NCBI GenBank assembly: GCA_016185945.1
Contig: JACPMR010000012.1
Location: 62,001-126,000 of the forward strand
Reading direction: 5' to 3'
Length of the DNA: 64,000 bases
Source of the DNA: Candidatus Woesearchaeota archaeon
Lineage (GTDB): Archaea > Nanobdellota > Nanobdellia > Woesearchaeales > GW2011-AR4
Part shown: positions 32,908-42,497 of the stretch, piece after piece
How the letters are laid out: each line of letters starts with the position of its first letter
Position numbering within the stretch: the first letter of the stretch is position 1
Program-made: the position numbers and the translations under genes
Notes under the pieces: model-generated
The model's database searches: none
Told to the model about the DNA's origin: nothing
The model's input: the letters and a program-made list of their open reading frames with translations, nothing else

Positions 32908-35367
32908 CTAGAAAAACCCTTCCAGCTTTGTCTGCTCCTTTATCTCGAGCAAATCCTCTTTTGTGTAGCCGAGAACATTAAATATCCTTTCAACTGCTGG
33001 CACCACTTGGTTGTTTATGTAGTAGTCAGCGTCGTACTCCCCTTCCTTGATTTCTTCAGGCAGCTTGGAGCGGTTCCTTATTATGTCATTCCCTTGAGTT
33101 ACTACATACTTTATGATCGAGCCTGGGCCAATCGGCTTGCCCTTGTTTATCAATCGCTGGGCAACAGCAACATGAGGGCCTTTTGCAGCATAGTCGAGTA
33201 TCTCTTTCTGGAGCTGTGTGTGTATCACTACCTTCTCCATTGGTATCCTCTTGTTTTTCAAGTCATTGATGACACTCTTTACATATTCCAGTGCCTTTTT
33301 CGTGTCATGCTCCCTTAAAACTATGTCCAAAACCTCTTCTTGGGCATCCTTTGCAATCAAAGACCAGTTTCTTCTTACTGTTTCAAAGCCCCTTATTTTC
33401 AATGTTCCAAGCTCTGACAGCATAGCATATTTTTTCTTCGCTCCTGCAGGGCTCATCTTTGCGGAAACAAAAATTCCTGCAGGATAAAACCCTTCATACT
33501 CGAGCTCCATTAAGCCGGGCAGCTCGCTGTTTACCGATTCAGCGAATTCTACCGCGCTTTTCTTGGACTTGCCGTCAAGCGTCAAAAAAACAGAATCTGT
33601 GTCGCTATACAGAACAAAAAACCCTTCTTTTTGAGCTTTGTCTATCACTTTGTGGATGTAATGTCTTCCCCATGCTGTTATGCTTCTTGCGCATTCAATC
33701 GAGTACCACCTTGCTCCAAAAAATCCCAAATAGCCATAGTAGGAATTTGCCAGCAGCTTCAGGCTGTTCTGCCTTGCGTCAAGGAATGCAAATTTCTCAT
33801 CTTGTTCTTCCTTTATTATCTCCTTTATTCGCATTCTTCTGGTGATTATGTCTTCCAGCAATATGGGAATGAAGCCCTTCCTTTTCGTGCAGAACCAGTG
33901 CCTTTCATTTTCATCTATTGGAGTGATTTTTGCAATGTTTTCACAGCATGCGCAATTTATGGTGTCAGGCCCTATGTTGTGCGAGCTTAATATCGTGGGG
34001 TACAAGCTCCTGAAGTCAAAAACAGCAATATCCTTGTATAAGCCGGGCTTCGGCTCGTAGACAAAAGCTCCTTGGTATGTGCTTGCTCTTCTCTGCTGCA
34101 CTTCATCATGGCTTGGCTTGTTTGGCGCAATCTCATTGAATTGGGGAGCCTGCCTTATCATGTACCACTCCACAAGCTGGGAGAAGCCCATCCTGTTGAC
34201 ATCGTAGATTGGAATGCCGACTATCTTTACCATCTCTATCAATGTGGGGAGCATCTTGACAGACAAGTTATATGTCAGGATTGAGTCATTCAGGTTGTAT
34301 TCGCAATACTTTTCAAGATTGTCATGGCTGTTGTCCCATATGTCCGGCAGCTCTGCCAAAGAGACATCGTGCTTTTTCTCGTCAAGAAGCTCTGAGGCAA
34401 CTGCATTCAGGTCATAAGAATATGTCTCCAAAGTGCCGCCGATGACCTTCTTGATGAATTTGAAGATGTCAAGATGTGTTATGCCATTTACTGAAACAGC
34501 AGATTCCCTTGCGCTCTTTACCTTAATTTCAGAATAATCCCAGCCAATGTCGAGCTTGATATTGTGCTTGTCAGCCCTTGTCTTTATGTAGGGCAGGTCA
34601 AAGCCGTCGGAGAAGTATCCAGTCAGAATGTCGGGCTTGTAGCTTTCGATTGTTTCCTTGAATTTTTCAATCAGTTCAGATTCGTTTTCTACAAACTCTA
34701 TGTAGTCTAGATTTGTGCTGAATTTTTTCCATACAAAAACCTTTTTGAAATTCTCCCCATAGAAGGAAAGCATTATGATTGGGTTTTTCTCAGCGTCAAT
34801 CGAGAAGTCAAACGGGCTGTACGTCTCGATGTCGAATGCAAGCACTCTTGGATTGTGAAGCGTGTCGGTACTAACCTGCCCTATGTTTTCTGCCTTGAGA
34901 ACAGGCACTCTTGACTTCTGGCTTGCAAACTCGCCTATGGCTTGATGCAGAACAAGGGGGGTTATGCCTCTGTCAATCAAGTACCGCCTGACAAAAGGTA
35001 TGTCATACTCATGTGTTGAGTTTACAATGCCCCAGTCCTTTACAATTTCCCTTATTTTTGGCACGCTGCTTGGAAGGTTTGTATAAACCTTTATGGCAAA
35101 AACCTCTTTTCCCAAGAATTTCTTTATTACGGATTCTGTTCTTATAACAAAAGAAACCTCATTTTCTTCTTCTATTCTGAGCTTTTCCAGCTTCTCGCTT
35201 ATGTTAATGCTGTCTTTTGGAATCACATAAAAATAAGGCGCAAAGCTTTCGTCAAGCACGCAAATCTGTGTGCCATCTGCTGTTTTTCCGTACAGGTTTA
35301 TTACTGCCTTTCCTCCTGCCACCTTGTAAGCAGCATCCAATGGAAAGAACTGGATTGTCTCAGCCAT
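32908..35367 (-). CDS. polB: Family B DNA polymerase
   Basis: The product is about 819 residues from the ATG at 35367 (MAETIQFFPLDAAY); the track's upstream extension lies in the promoter region shared with the next gene. The exonuclease motif I is LAFDIETYS, motif A is DFRSLYPTILSSHNIGPDT, the KxxxNSYYG-type motif B is LKLLANSYYGYLGFFGARW, and motif C is LYSDTDSVFLTL. All catalytic acids are present, so it should be an active proofreading replicative polymerase. It is divergent from a large surface-protein gene. No intein is present. Confidence 0.96.
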   Translation of the reverse strand: MAETIQFFPLDAAYKVAGGKAVINLYGKTADGTQICVLDESFAPYFYVIPKDSINISEKLEKLRIEEENEVSFVIRTESVIKKFLGKEVFAIKVYTNLPSSVPKIREIVKDWGIVNSTHEYDIPFVRRYLIDRGITPLVLHQAIGEFASQKSRVPVLKAENIGQVSTDTLHNPRVLAFDIETYSPFDFSIDAEKNPIIMLSFYGENFKKVFVWKKFSTNLDYIEFVENESELIEKFKETIESYKPDILTGYFSDGFDLPYIKTRADKHNIKLDIGWDYSEIKVKSARESAVSVNGITHLDIFKFIKKVIGGTLETYSYDLNAVASELLDEKKHDVSLAELPDIWDNSHDNLEKYCEYNLNDSILTYNLSVKMLPTLIEMVKIVGIPIYDVNRMGFSQLVEWYMIRQAPQFNEIAPNKPSHDEVQQRRASTYQGAFVYEPKPGLYKDIAVFDFRSLYPTILSSHNIGPDTINCACCENIAKITPIDENERHWFCTKRKGFIPILLEDIITRRMRIKEIIKEEQDEKFAFLDARQNSLKLLANSYYGYLGFFGARWYSIECARSITAWGRHYIHKVIDKAQKEGFFVLYSDTDSVFLTLDGKSKKSAVEFAESVNSELPGLMELEYEGFYPAGIFVSAKMSPAGAKKKYAMLSELGTLKIRGFETVRRNWSLIAKDAQEEVLDIVLREHDTKKALEYVKSVINDLKNKRIPMEKVVIHTQLQKEILDYAAKGPHVAVAQRLINKGKPIGPGSIIKYVVTQGNDIIRNRSKLPEEIKEGEYDADYYINNQVVPAVERIFNVLGYTKEDLLEIKEQTKLEGFF

Positions 35368-35460
35368 ATAGACGAGAAAAGGTTTTGCAGTATATAAAAG
35401 TGTTGGTTGCTGTCGAGATAAAGGAAAATTTTTTATAATTATGCTGATTGATTTGCATTT

Positions 35461-38085
35461 ATGCATAAAGGGGTGGTAGTTTTTTGGATTTTCATAGTTA
35501 CGATACCCCTAGCTTTTTCCATCTCAATAAAAGAACTGATATCAAGGTACACTTTTTCTACCACTACAGCACAGATGAATGTCACAAACCACACAGATTT
35601 TATGGTTGATAAGGATAATAATGAAGCTAATGACACACTTGTTTTTGAACTTACAACAAACAATACAGCAGGCACTTTTGTTTTTGTAATTAATTTGTTT
35701 GATAAGGACAGCACATCAGTCAATGAAACAAACAAAACATTAAGCTTCGGGATAAATAAAATTAACATCACTTTCAGCTCCCACCTCCTTGACCAAAACC
35801 AGTTTAACTATTCAATCAAAATCTACAATGCAAGCCGCAGCCTGAAATACCGGAAAGACAAAATTTTGACGAATTTTTACTCAAATTACGAGGAGGGCTT
35901 TAGGATACTTGCCGTCAATGACTCAAGAATAAACAAAACCTTGAGGGTAAATGTATCTGCAAATTCGCCGGATAACAAGACACATGTAACTACCTTGTTT
36001 TTATCTTATAGCAATTCAATAATTTTCTCAAAGGCAAGCAAAAAATACAAAGTCGGAATCAATTATTTAATTTTTAACTTTGACAATGAAACAATTAAAA
36101 ATACGCATTATATCGGCAATTTTAACATATCTTCAATTAAGATAGGGACAAAGACAATAAAAACAAATTTTACAACTGCATTTTACGATTTCAAGGATTT
36201 TGGTGTGACTTCTTACATTTATAATTTTACTGACAACGGAACCGACACCGATAATAATGGCAAATTTGATTTCTTGGAGATAAATACAAGCACACAGATT
36301 TTAAAAACTGATGATTATACGCTTGCAATCTCTTTGTATGACTTATTTGACAATTTGGTTGAAATAAAGAATTTATCAATTTATTTGAACGTTGGGAAAA
36401 ATATTGTGCCAGTCAAAATTAATGGCTCGAAGATATATGACAAAAAGATTAATGGCCCCTACATGTTAAAATCCGTGGAGCTTTATGACAGCATAGCACT
36501 TGTTGATGGAATAAAAAACGCTTACACGACTTCAAGCTATAATTTTAATGATTTTGACAAGCCGGATTTGCCTGACTTGAAAGTGAATATATCGGCATCC
36601 AGTTTACACCGCTACGGAATAGGAAATGTAACGATAAATATAACAATAAAAAATATAGGGTACAAGCATGCTTTTGATGTTTTTGCCGACATATTCGACA
36701 ATAAAACGCTTTCCATAAGCAACAAATCAAGCGCCCTTGCGCCAAATTCGCAAATTTTATACCAGTTTAATTTTACTGACTTTTCGGACTTTGAGATAAA
36801 TGCCATTGCTGACTTGAATGATTTTGTCGAGGAATTGAATGAAAGCAACAACGCAGAAAAAGCCTCAATCAAGTTGAATAAGCACCCCATTTTGTCATCC
36901 GTAAACAACTTGACATTAAATGAAACAGACAAGATTTCAATAAACTTATCTGCTGTTGACCCTAATGGCGACAATCTGTCTTTTTCAATAAATCTTTCCA
37001 AATTTTCCAACGAATCCAACAAATTCCAGTGGAACACGACAGTTACCGACAGCGGAAAATATTTTTTGATGGCAACTGCATCTGACGGCTATCTTAATGA
37101 CTCAAAAATTTTTATAGTGACAGTTCTTGACTTACAAGAAAAAGACACTGACAATGATGGAATAGACGATGATATTGACGAGCTTATAGGCAATGAAAGC
37201 CATGTCAATACAAGCACATTGAACCTGGGCATACTTATAGGCAATTCAAGAAACCTTTCAAAGAGGTTCAACGGCAAGATGAACGTGAGGTTTATGGATG
37301 GGAATTTTACAATAGCGGATTTTGACTTCAATTTTTCCAGATACAAGCTAAACTTAACAAACATAACTATAAACAAGCAAGGAATAAACGCTACTGGCTC
37401 TTTGTTTGCCAAAGGACTCAAAATGCCCGAGGGCGTTACGAAAACATTGTATGTTGACAAGGTTAATGCTTCAATCAACGGGCTGTGCATCAAGGAAGAG
37501 GAAATCTTGTCCATAAATGATATCAGCGACAATTGCAATTCAAACAATGAATTCAAGATAGAATGCGATGGCACAGCCCAAAATCCTTATACATGCACTT
37601 ATAATTCAACCTCCAATAAATATAAAATTGAGGGATTGAAGCATTCTGGAATTATGCAAATAAGCTATGCAAAGCCGTTGTCAGAATCAACTAGCACTAC
37701 AACATCATCTGGCACTTCAAGTTCAGGCGGCGGAGGCGGCATTTTCTGCGCTTCTGATTGGCAATGTACTCAATGGACAGGATGCGTTGATGGCTTTCAA
37801 AACAGGAAATGCTCTGATATAAGCCAATGCGCTTTTCCTGCAAACAAACCGTCAGAAACACAGCAATGTGAAATTTTTGAATCTGGGTTGGTAAATGTGA
37901 TTAAGCAGATAGAATATGCCAGAAAAACAATAAGTAGGGTAACACAAAAAACACAAACCTCTGGAATTACCGGACAGGCTATTAAAGAACAATATCAAAA
38001 AAATTCTGGAATTTTAATTGTTTTTATCGAGATTTTTGTTTTTGTCGGCTCTTATCTCTTGATAAAAAGCAAATTCTTTAAATAA
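35461..38085 (+). CDS. Large surface protein with CARDB and thrombospondin-like motifs
   Basis: The 874-residue protein has a signal peptide (MHKGVVVFWIFIVTIPLAFS). It has several beta-sandwich domains rich in Asn-X-Ser/Thr sites, and a CARDB-like domain near 375-470 (PDLKVNISASS...NVTINITIKNIG). A calcium-binding segment DTDNDGIDDDIDELIGN follows near 560. A TSP1-like Cys/Trp motif WQCTQWTGCVDGFQNRKC sits near 765, and one C-terminal transmembrane helix ends the protein. This layout is typical of DPANN envelope proteins. A TATA box centred 26 nt before the ATG suggests a leaderless mRNA. Confidence 0.85.
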   Translation: MHKGVVVFWIFIVTIPLAFSISIKELISRYTFSTTTAQMNVTNHTDFMVDKDNNEANDTLVFELTTNNTAGTFVFVINLFDKDSTSVNETNKTLSFGINKINITFSSHLLDQNQFNYSIKIYNASRSLKYRKDKILTNFYSNYEEGFRILAVNDSRINKTLRVNVSANSPDNKTHVTTLFLSYSNSIIFSKASKKYKVGINYLIFNFDNETIKNTHYIGNFNISSIKIGTKTIKTNFTTAFYDFKDFGVTSYIYNFTDNGTDTDNNGKFDFLEINTSTQILKTDDYTLAISLYDLFDNLVEIKNLSIYLNVGKNIVPVKINGSKIYDKKINGPYMLKSVELYDSIALVDGIKNAYTTSSYNFNDFDKPDLPDLKVNISASSLHRYGIGNVTINITIKNIGYKHAFDVFADIFDNKTLSISNKSSALAPNSQILYQFNFTDFSDFEINAIADLNDFVEELNESNNAEKASIKLNKHPILSSVNNLTLNETDKISINLSAVDPNGDNLSFSINLSKFSNESNKFQWNTTVTDSGKYFLMATASDGYLNDSKIFIVTVLDLQEKDTDNDGIDDDIDELIGNESHVNTSTLNLGILIGNSRNLSKRFNGKMNVRFMDGNFTIADFDFNFSRYKLNLTNITINKQGINATGSLFAKGLKMPEGVTKTLYVDKVNASINGLCIKEEEILSINDISDNCNSNNEFKIECDGTAQNPYTCTYNSTSNKYKIEGLKHSGIMQISYAKPLSESTSTTTSSGTSSSGGGGGIFCASDWQCTQWTGCVDGFQNRKCSDISQCAFPANKPSETQQCEIFESGLVNVIKQIEYARKTISRVTQKTQTSGITGQAIKEQYQKNSGILIVFIEIFVFVGSYLLIKSKFFK

Positions 38086-38108
38086 ACACTTTGTCTTATA
38101 CTTTTGTC

Positions 38109-38198
38109 GGGGCTGTGGTGTAGCTTGGTATCATTGGCCCTTGGGGCAGCTTATGCTCTGGTATGGGTCCGACCTGAGTTCGAATCTCAGCAGCCCCA
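38109..38198 (+). tRNA. tRNA-Pro(GGG) with 17-nt anticodon-loop intron
   Basis: The acceptor GGGGCTG/CAGCCCC plus A73, the D-arm GTGT...TCAT with GG, the anticodon stem GGCCC/GGGTC and the T-arm CTGAG-TTCGAAT-CTCAG are all complete. The loop reads TTGGGG and then the intron CAGCTTATGCTCTGGTA before the last loop base, placing the intron after position 37, the canonical archaeal site. CCA is not encoded. A TTTAAATAA box centred near 38081 would place transcription start within two bases of the mature 5' end. Confidence 0.92.
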
Positions 38199-38199
38199 C

Positions 38200-38652
38200 T
38201 TATAACCCTCCCATTCCTATATTCTCTTCCTTAATTGTATTAAGAATCAGCTTTGTTTCTGTCCTCTCGACAAACTCGTATGTCTGCAGTTTCTTCAAAA
38301 AATTGTCCATCTGCCTTCTTGTGGGGAATCTTGCCAGCACAACAGAGTCAAACGCGCCTGTGACATCATAAACCGCAAAAACATTTGGGTGCGAGGCAAT
38401 CTTCCTCTCAACCTCAAAAAGCTTGCCCTTTGAAATTCTGATTTCAATCATAACCTCAACATCATAGCCAACCTTTTCGTAGTCAAGCTTTGCAGTATAT
38501 TTCTTGATTAAACCTTCCTGCTCGAGCTTCTTTATGTGGTGCATTACAGTAGCAGCAGAAACATTTGCCTTCTTGGCTATCTGCCTCATTGAAAGTCTTG
38601 AGTTATCAACCAGGATATCCAATATCTTCCTATCTTTCTCTTCCAACTGCAT
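38200..38652 (-). CDS. Lrp/AsnC-family regulator
   Basis: The product is about 150 residues from the ATG at 38652. The N-terminal winged HTH is LSMRQIAKKANVSAATVMHHIKKLEQEGLI, and the C-terminal RAM/ligand domain contains EIRISKGKLFEVERKIASHPNVFAVYDVTGAFDSVVLARF. It is divergent from glnA, whose promoter contains a perfect 23-bp palindrome. It is a likely regulator of glnA in response to an amino acid such as glutamine; this is inferred from position. Confidence 0.92.
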   Translation of the reverse strand: MQLEEKDRKILDILVDNSRLSMRQIAKKANVSAATVMHHIKKLEQEGLIKKYTAKLDYEKVGYDVEVMIEIRISKGKLFEVERKIASHPNVFAVYDVTGAFDSVVLARFPTRRQMDNFLKKLQTYEFVERTETKLILNTIKEENIGMGGL

Positions 38653-38767
38653 TTTATCAATCAAAACCCCAACATTTGTTTATTTTGATATAACATAAAA
38701 CAATATTTCTAAACAAATATTTAAAATTATCGGTTTTTAATGTATTTTTGTTTAATAAAATCTGGAA

Positions 38768-38826
38768 TAAATATATAAATAGCTACAAAAACTACATAAT
38801 CCTAATTCTAAATGACATTTAGAATT
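38768..38826 (+). promoter_or_regulatory. glnA promoter with perfect palindromic operator
   Basis: A TATA box (AAATATATAAATAG, centred near 38775) predicts a start near 38801. AATTCTAAATG-A-CATTTAGAATT (38804-38826), an 11-bp perfect inverted repeat with one central base, lies immediately downstream. Binding there would block initiation or clearance. The divergent Lrp-like gene is the obvious candidate ligand. Confidence 0.72.
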
Positions 38827-38870
38827 GATAGGTAGGCGAACTAATAAAACTAAAAAAGCGGGGTGAAACC

Positions 38871-40340
38871 ATGAGCACAACAGAAATTCTGGAATTGATT
38901 AAAAAAGAGCCGTCAAGAACCGTTAAGACGGAGTTTGTTGAGAGCTTAAAGAGGGATTTGGAAAGAGTCAAATTTGTGGACTTGAAATTTACCGACATGC
39001 CGGGCTTATGGCAGCACTTTACAGTGCCGATAACAGAGCTTAATGAAAGCGCGATTTCAACTGGATTTGGATTTGACGGCAGCTCCATAAGGGGCTTCAA
39101 GGATATTCATGAAAGCGACATGCTCTTTGTGCCTGACTTGAAAACTGGCTTTACAGACCCTTTTTCTGACTCAACAGTTAGCATTATTGGCAATGTCAAA
39201 GATCCTGAAACAGGCGAATTGTTTACCAGAGACCCAAGATATATTGCGCAGAAGGCAGAGTCCTACCTTAAAGAGACAGGAATTGCGGATGTTGCCTACT
39301 ATGGGCCTGAGCTTGAGTTCTTCATATTTGACAGCATAAGGTACGACCAAAAAGAAAATTTTGGCTATTACTACATTGACTCTTCTGAAGGAAGTTGGAA
39401 TACAGGGACAGAGAATGGAAGCCCTAATCTTGGATACAAGCCAAAATTCAAGGAAGGTTATTTTCCTGTTCCACCGACAGATTCCTTGCAGAACATAAGG
39501 AACGAGATTGTCGAGACAATGATAAAATCGGGAATTGGAGTGGAGTGCCATCATCACGAAGTTGCCACAGCAGGGCAATGCGAGATCGACATGGGCTATT
39601 CCTCGCTTGTAAGAATGGCAGACCAGACTATGATGTACAAGTACATAATAAAGAATATTGCAAGAAAGCACGGCAAAACCGCAACTTTCATGCCAAAGCC
39701 TTTATTTAACGACAATGGCTCTGGAATGCATGTACATCAAAGCTTGTGGAAGCAGGGCAAAAATTTATTTTATGACAAGGATGGCTATGCTTTATTAAGC
39801 GATACAGCAAAATACTACATTGGCGGATTGCTGGAGCATGCGTCTGCATTATGTGGCTTGATTGCACCAACAACAAACTCTTACAAACGCCTTGTGCCTG
39901 GATTCGAGGCGCCTGTCAATTTAGTTTATTCAAAAAGAAACAGGAGCGCTGCAGTAAGGATTCCCATATACCACACAAGCGACAAGGCAAAAAGGATAGA
40001 GTTCAGGACTCCGGATCCAAGTAGCAATGTTTACCTTGCGTTTGCAGCGATGCTGATGGCAGGACTTGACGGCATAAAAAGAAAAGTTGATCCAGGCGAG
40101 CCATTGGACAAGGACATTTATCATCTAACCAAGGAAGAGGCAACAGCAATCAAGAGTGTGCCAAGCTCGCTGGGAGAATCTTTGAATGCACTCGAAGAGG
40201 ACCATAAGTTCTTGCTTGCAGGCAATGTATTCACTCAGGATATGATTGACACGTGGATTGACTATAAAAGAACAAAAGAAGTTGATCCTGTAAGGCTAAG
40301 GCCGCACCCGTGGGAATATCACTTGTATTTTGACATTTGA
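38871..40340 (+). CDS. glnA: Glutamine synthetase type I
   Basis: The 489-residue protein has [12 protein letters not shown] near the N-terminus, [12 protein letters not shown], the [23 protein letters not shown] metal-binding region, [20 protein letters not shown] and the [19 protein letters not shown] region with the catalytic flap. No Tyr-adenylylation loop is obvious. It makes glutamine from glutamate and ammonia. The ATG follows GGGGTGAAACC, so unlike many neighbours this mRNA has a leader with a ribosome site. Confidence 0.96.
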   Translation: MSTTEILELIKKEPSRTVKTEFVESLKRDLERVKFVDLKFTDMPGLWQHFTVPITELNESAISTGFGFDGSSIRGFKDIHESDMLFVPDLKTGFTDPFSDSTVSIIGNVKDPETGELFTRDPRYIAQKAESYLKETGIADVAYYGPELEFFIFDSIRYDQKENFGYYYIDSSEGSWNTGTENGSPNLGYKPKFKEGYFPVPPTDSLQNIRNEIVETMIKSGIGVECHHHEVATAGQCEIDMGYSSLVRMADQTMMYKYIIKNIARKHGKTATFMPKPLFNDNGSGMHVHQSLWKQGKNLFYDKDGYALLSDTAKYYIGGLLEHASALCGLIAPTTNSYKRLVPGFEAPVNLVYSKRNRSAAVRIPIYHTSDKAKRIEFRTPDPSSNVYLAFAAMLMAGLDGIKRKVDPGEPLDKDIYHLTKEEATAIKSVPSSLGESLNALEEDHKFLLAGNVFTQDMIDTWIDYKRTKEVDPVRLRPHPWEYHLYFDI

Positions 40341-40364
40341 ATTTTTTATTTGTTGATTAGTTAT

Positions 40365-40540
40365 ATTTCAATCCGTCGCCTTCGGCGACATTAGTTACGC
40401 GCCTCGGCATTCAACTATAGAGGTTGCATTCCTTTGTGCTCCTCCTCGGCGCCTATCTATTTAATAATTTCAGGCAAACTTTCCTGAGCTGGGTTCCCAT
40501 ATCTTGCTTGCTGATATTGGGAAGCGACGTTGTTTGAAAT
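40365..40540 (+). repeat. Modular intergenic hairpin element, type A, copy 7
   Basis: The terminal inverted repeat is ATTTCAA...TTGAAAT. The 5' hairpin is GTCGCC-TTC-GGCGAC. The central module GCGCCTCGGCATTCAACTATAGAGG...CCTCCTCGGCGC keeps its pairing except for one end base. The type A end has CAGG...CCTGAGCTGGGTTCCCATATC...GATATTGGGAAGCGACG. It lies between two plus-strand genes, so here the plus-strand form is transcribed. Confidence 0.88.
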
Positions 40541-40620
40541 TTTTATTATTGTTTTTGAAAAATATTTTAATTGAAATTTCATACCAAATCTTTTTAAACT
40601 TCTTTTGAATACTCTGCCCT

Positions 40621-41022
40621 ATGAAAAAAGTAATGTGCGCAGGGACTTTTGACATAATCCATCCAGGGCATTTGTACTATTTATCTGAAGCAAAGAAATA
40701 TGGTGACAAGCTAATTGTTGTTGTTGCAAGAGATGATACTTCTGAAACTTTTAAGGGGAAAAAGCCAGTGCATAATGAAAAGGGAAGGTTAGAGCAGGTA
40801 AGAATGCTCAAGATTGTCGATGAAGCTGTATTAGGGCATCTAGGTAATATTTTTAATATAATTGAAGAAATAAAGCCAGATGTTATCTGTTTGGGTTATG
40901 ACCAAAATGTTCAAAAGCAGGAGTTGGAAGAAGAATTAAACAAAAGAGGCTTAAAAGCAGAGGTTATAAGAATAAACTCCTATATGCCAAATCTGTATAA
41001 AAGCTCTAAGATGAAAAAATGA
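40621..41022 (+). CDS. ribL: Cytidylyltransferase-like nucleotidyltransferase, probable FAD synthase
   Basis: The 133-residue protein has the HxGH motif GTFDIIHPGHLYYLSEAKKYG and a YNEKGRLEQVR-type region HNEKGRLEQVRMLKIVDE; the C-terminal ICLGYDQN is the RLGYD-like site. These match archaeal RibL FAD synthases, which transfer AMP or CMP to FMN; glycerol-3-phosphate cytidylyltransferase is the alternative. The TTTTTAAAC box is centred 26 nt upstream of the ATG. It overlaps the next HAD gene by 4 nt. Confidence 0.85.
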   Translation: MKKVMCAGTFDIIHPGHLYYLSEAKKYGDKLIVVVARDDTSETFKGKKPVHNEKGRLEQVRMLKIVDEAVLGHLGNIFNIIEEIKPDVICLGYDQNVQKQELEEELNKRGLKAEVIRINSYMPNLYKSSKMKK

Positions 41023-41660
41023 TTAAGGGGGTTATATTTGATATGGATGGTGTTATTGCAGATTCTCTTGGTGTTCATAATAAAGCCTTTATTCAACTAT
41101 TTAGAAAATATAAACTAAAATTAACAAAAAATGATATAAAATCCACATATGGAAAATCTACCAAAGAAAACTTGAAAAATCTTAAGAGGAAATATAATAT
41201 GAAAACCCCCCTAAATAAATTAATTAAAGAAAGGGATTCTATTTTAATGGGCATGATTTATAAAATCAAACAAATTCCAGGTGCAGTTAAGTTAATCAAA
41301 GAATTAAGCTCATTAAAAAAACTGGCAGTAGCCTCTTCTTCTCGTAGACAAATTATTAAGAAAATATTAAAAAATTTAAAGATAGAAAAATTTTTCAGTG
41401 TAGTTGTTTCTTCAGAAGATGTTGTTAAATCAAAGCCAAACCCAGACATACTTTTATTCACTAAAAGAAAACTTGGCTTAAAGAAAGATGAATTGATAGT
41501 AATTGAAGACAGTCGAAACGGTATTATAGCTGCGAAAAGAGCAAAAATTAAATGTATTGCAATTCCAAACAAATACACCAAAAACGAAGATTTTTCATCT
41601 GCCGATTATATTACAAAATCAATGATTGATGCTAAACGAATAATCAGTCATATAAAATGA
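41019..41660 (+). CDS. HAD-family phosphatase, beta-phosphoglucomutase-like
   Basis: The 213-residue protein has the HAD motif I IFDMDGVIADS, motif II AVASSSRRQ, and motif III/IV KSKPNPDILLF...VIEDSRNGIIAAKRA. The helical cap after motif I is of the beta-PGM subfamily. It hydrolyses or transfers a phosphate on a small sugar phosphate; the substrate is unknown. It overlaps ribL upstream and the VKOR gene downstream by 4 nt each, so the three are one operon. Confidence 0.9.
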   Translation: MIKGVIFDMDGVIADSLGVHNKAFIQLFRKYKLKLTKNDIKSTYGKSTKENLKNLKRKYNMKTPLNKLIKERDSILMGMIYKIKQIPGAVKLIKELSSLKKLAVASSSRRQIIKKILKNLKIEKFFSVVVSSEDVVKSKPNPDILLFTKRKLGLKKDELIVIEDSRNGIIAAKRAKIKCIAIPNKYTKNEDFSSADYITKSMIDAKRIISHIK

Positions 41661-42058
41661 AGCACATTTACTTAATAATTTTATCATTGATTGGATTTTT
41701 GGTTTCATTCTACATTTATTACTCCAAAAAATATGGCAAGCCGATGCATTGCGTAATCGGGCAGGACTGCGACGCAGTTGTCAAGAGCAAGTATGGAAAG
41801 ACATTTGGCATCGAGAATACAGTGCCTGGAATGCTGTATTATGTCTTGATATTTGTTTATGGAATTTCCATCCTTATAAATCGAAATATTTTTAAAGTAG
41901 ATATATTCTACTATCCAATAGTAATTGCGAGCATCGGCAGTGTTTTGTTTTCATTGTACTTAACTGCTGTGCAGGCATTCATTTTGAAGAAATGGTGCGA
42001 GTACTGCATTGTTTCAACGATTGCATCAGTGCTAATATTGATGATATTGATTTTATAA
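41657..42058 (+). CDS. VKOR-family membrane thiol oxidoreductase
   Basis: The 133-residue protein has four predicted transmembrane helices. The conserved cysteine pair CVIGQDCDAVV lies in the loop after helix 1 and the active-site CEYC in the last helix (KKWCEYCIVST), with a Ser-containing loop between. It reoxidises quinone-linked disulfides and, in prokaryotes, supports disulfide formation outside the membrane; this fits the many cysteine-rich secreted proteins nearby. A DoxX gene follows by 1 nt. Confidence 0.9.
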   Translation: MKHIYLIILSLIGFLVSFYIYYSKKYGKPMHCVIGQDCDAVVKSKYGKTFGIENTVPGMLYYVLIFVYGISILINRNIFKVDIFYYPIVIASIGSVLFSLYLTAVQAFILKKWCEYCIVSTIASVLILMILIL

Positions 42059-42059
42059 A

Positions 42060-42491
42060 ATGCCAAAAAACAAAAACAATTTAAGCCAATGGAGTTTATT
42101 TTTATTGAGGGTGGTTCTTGGAGTTATTTTCATTTATCACGGCTATGCAAAGCTTTTTGTGAAAGGCGCTTTGCCAGGCATTGCGCAGTTTTTTGCAGCA
42201 GTTGGAATTCCATTGGCAAATCAGGCTGCAGTTCTTGTTGCATTTGCTGAATTTGTTGGTGGATTGTTACTAATATCTGGCTTGCTGACAAGATGGACTT
42301 CTGTAGTTTTAATCATTGAAATGCTGGTTGCATTATTTAAAGTGCATCTCAAGCAGGGATTTTTTATATCACCACCAGCTTATGGATATGAGTTTGTTTT
42401 GTTGATTTTGGCTGTGTTGGTTATTCTTCTAGTTAATGGGCCTGGCGCTTTGTCGCTTGGGAAGAAATTTAAGAATAAGCAGTTACATTAA
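42060..42491 (+). CDS. DoxX-family membrane protein
   Basis: The 143-residue protein has four transmembrane helices and the DoxX hallmarks LLRVVLGVIFIYHGYAKLF and EFVGGLLLISGLLTRW. DoxX proteins occur with thiol and sulfur redox systems. Here it directly follows a VKOR gene, suggesting a shared membrane redox role. The substrate is unknown. Confidence 0.9.
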   Translation: MPKNKNNLSQWSLFLLRVVLGVIFIYHGYAKLFVKGALPGIAQFFAAVGIPLANQAAVLVAFAEFVGGLLLISGLLTRWTSVVLIIEMLVALFKVHLKQGFFISPPAYGYEFVLLILAVLVILLVNGPGALSLGKKFKNKQLH

Positions 42492-42497
42492 AAATCT

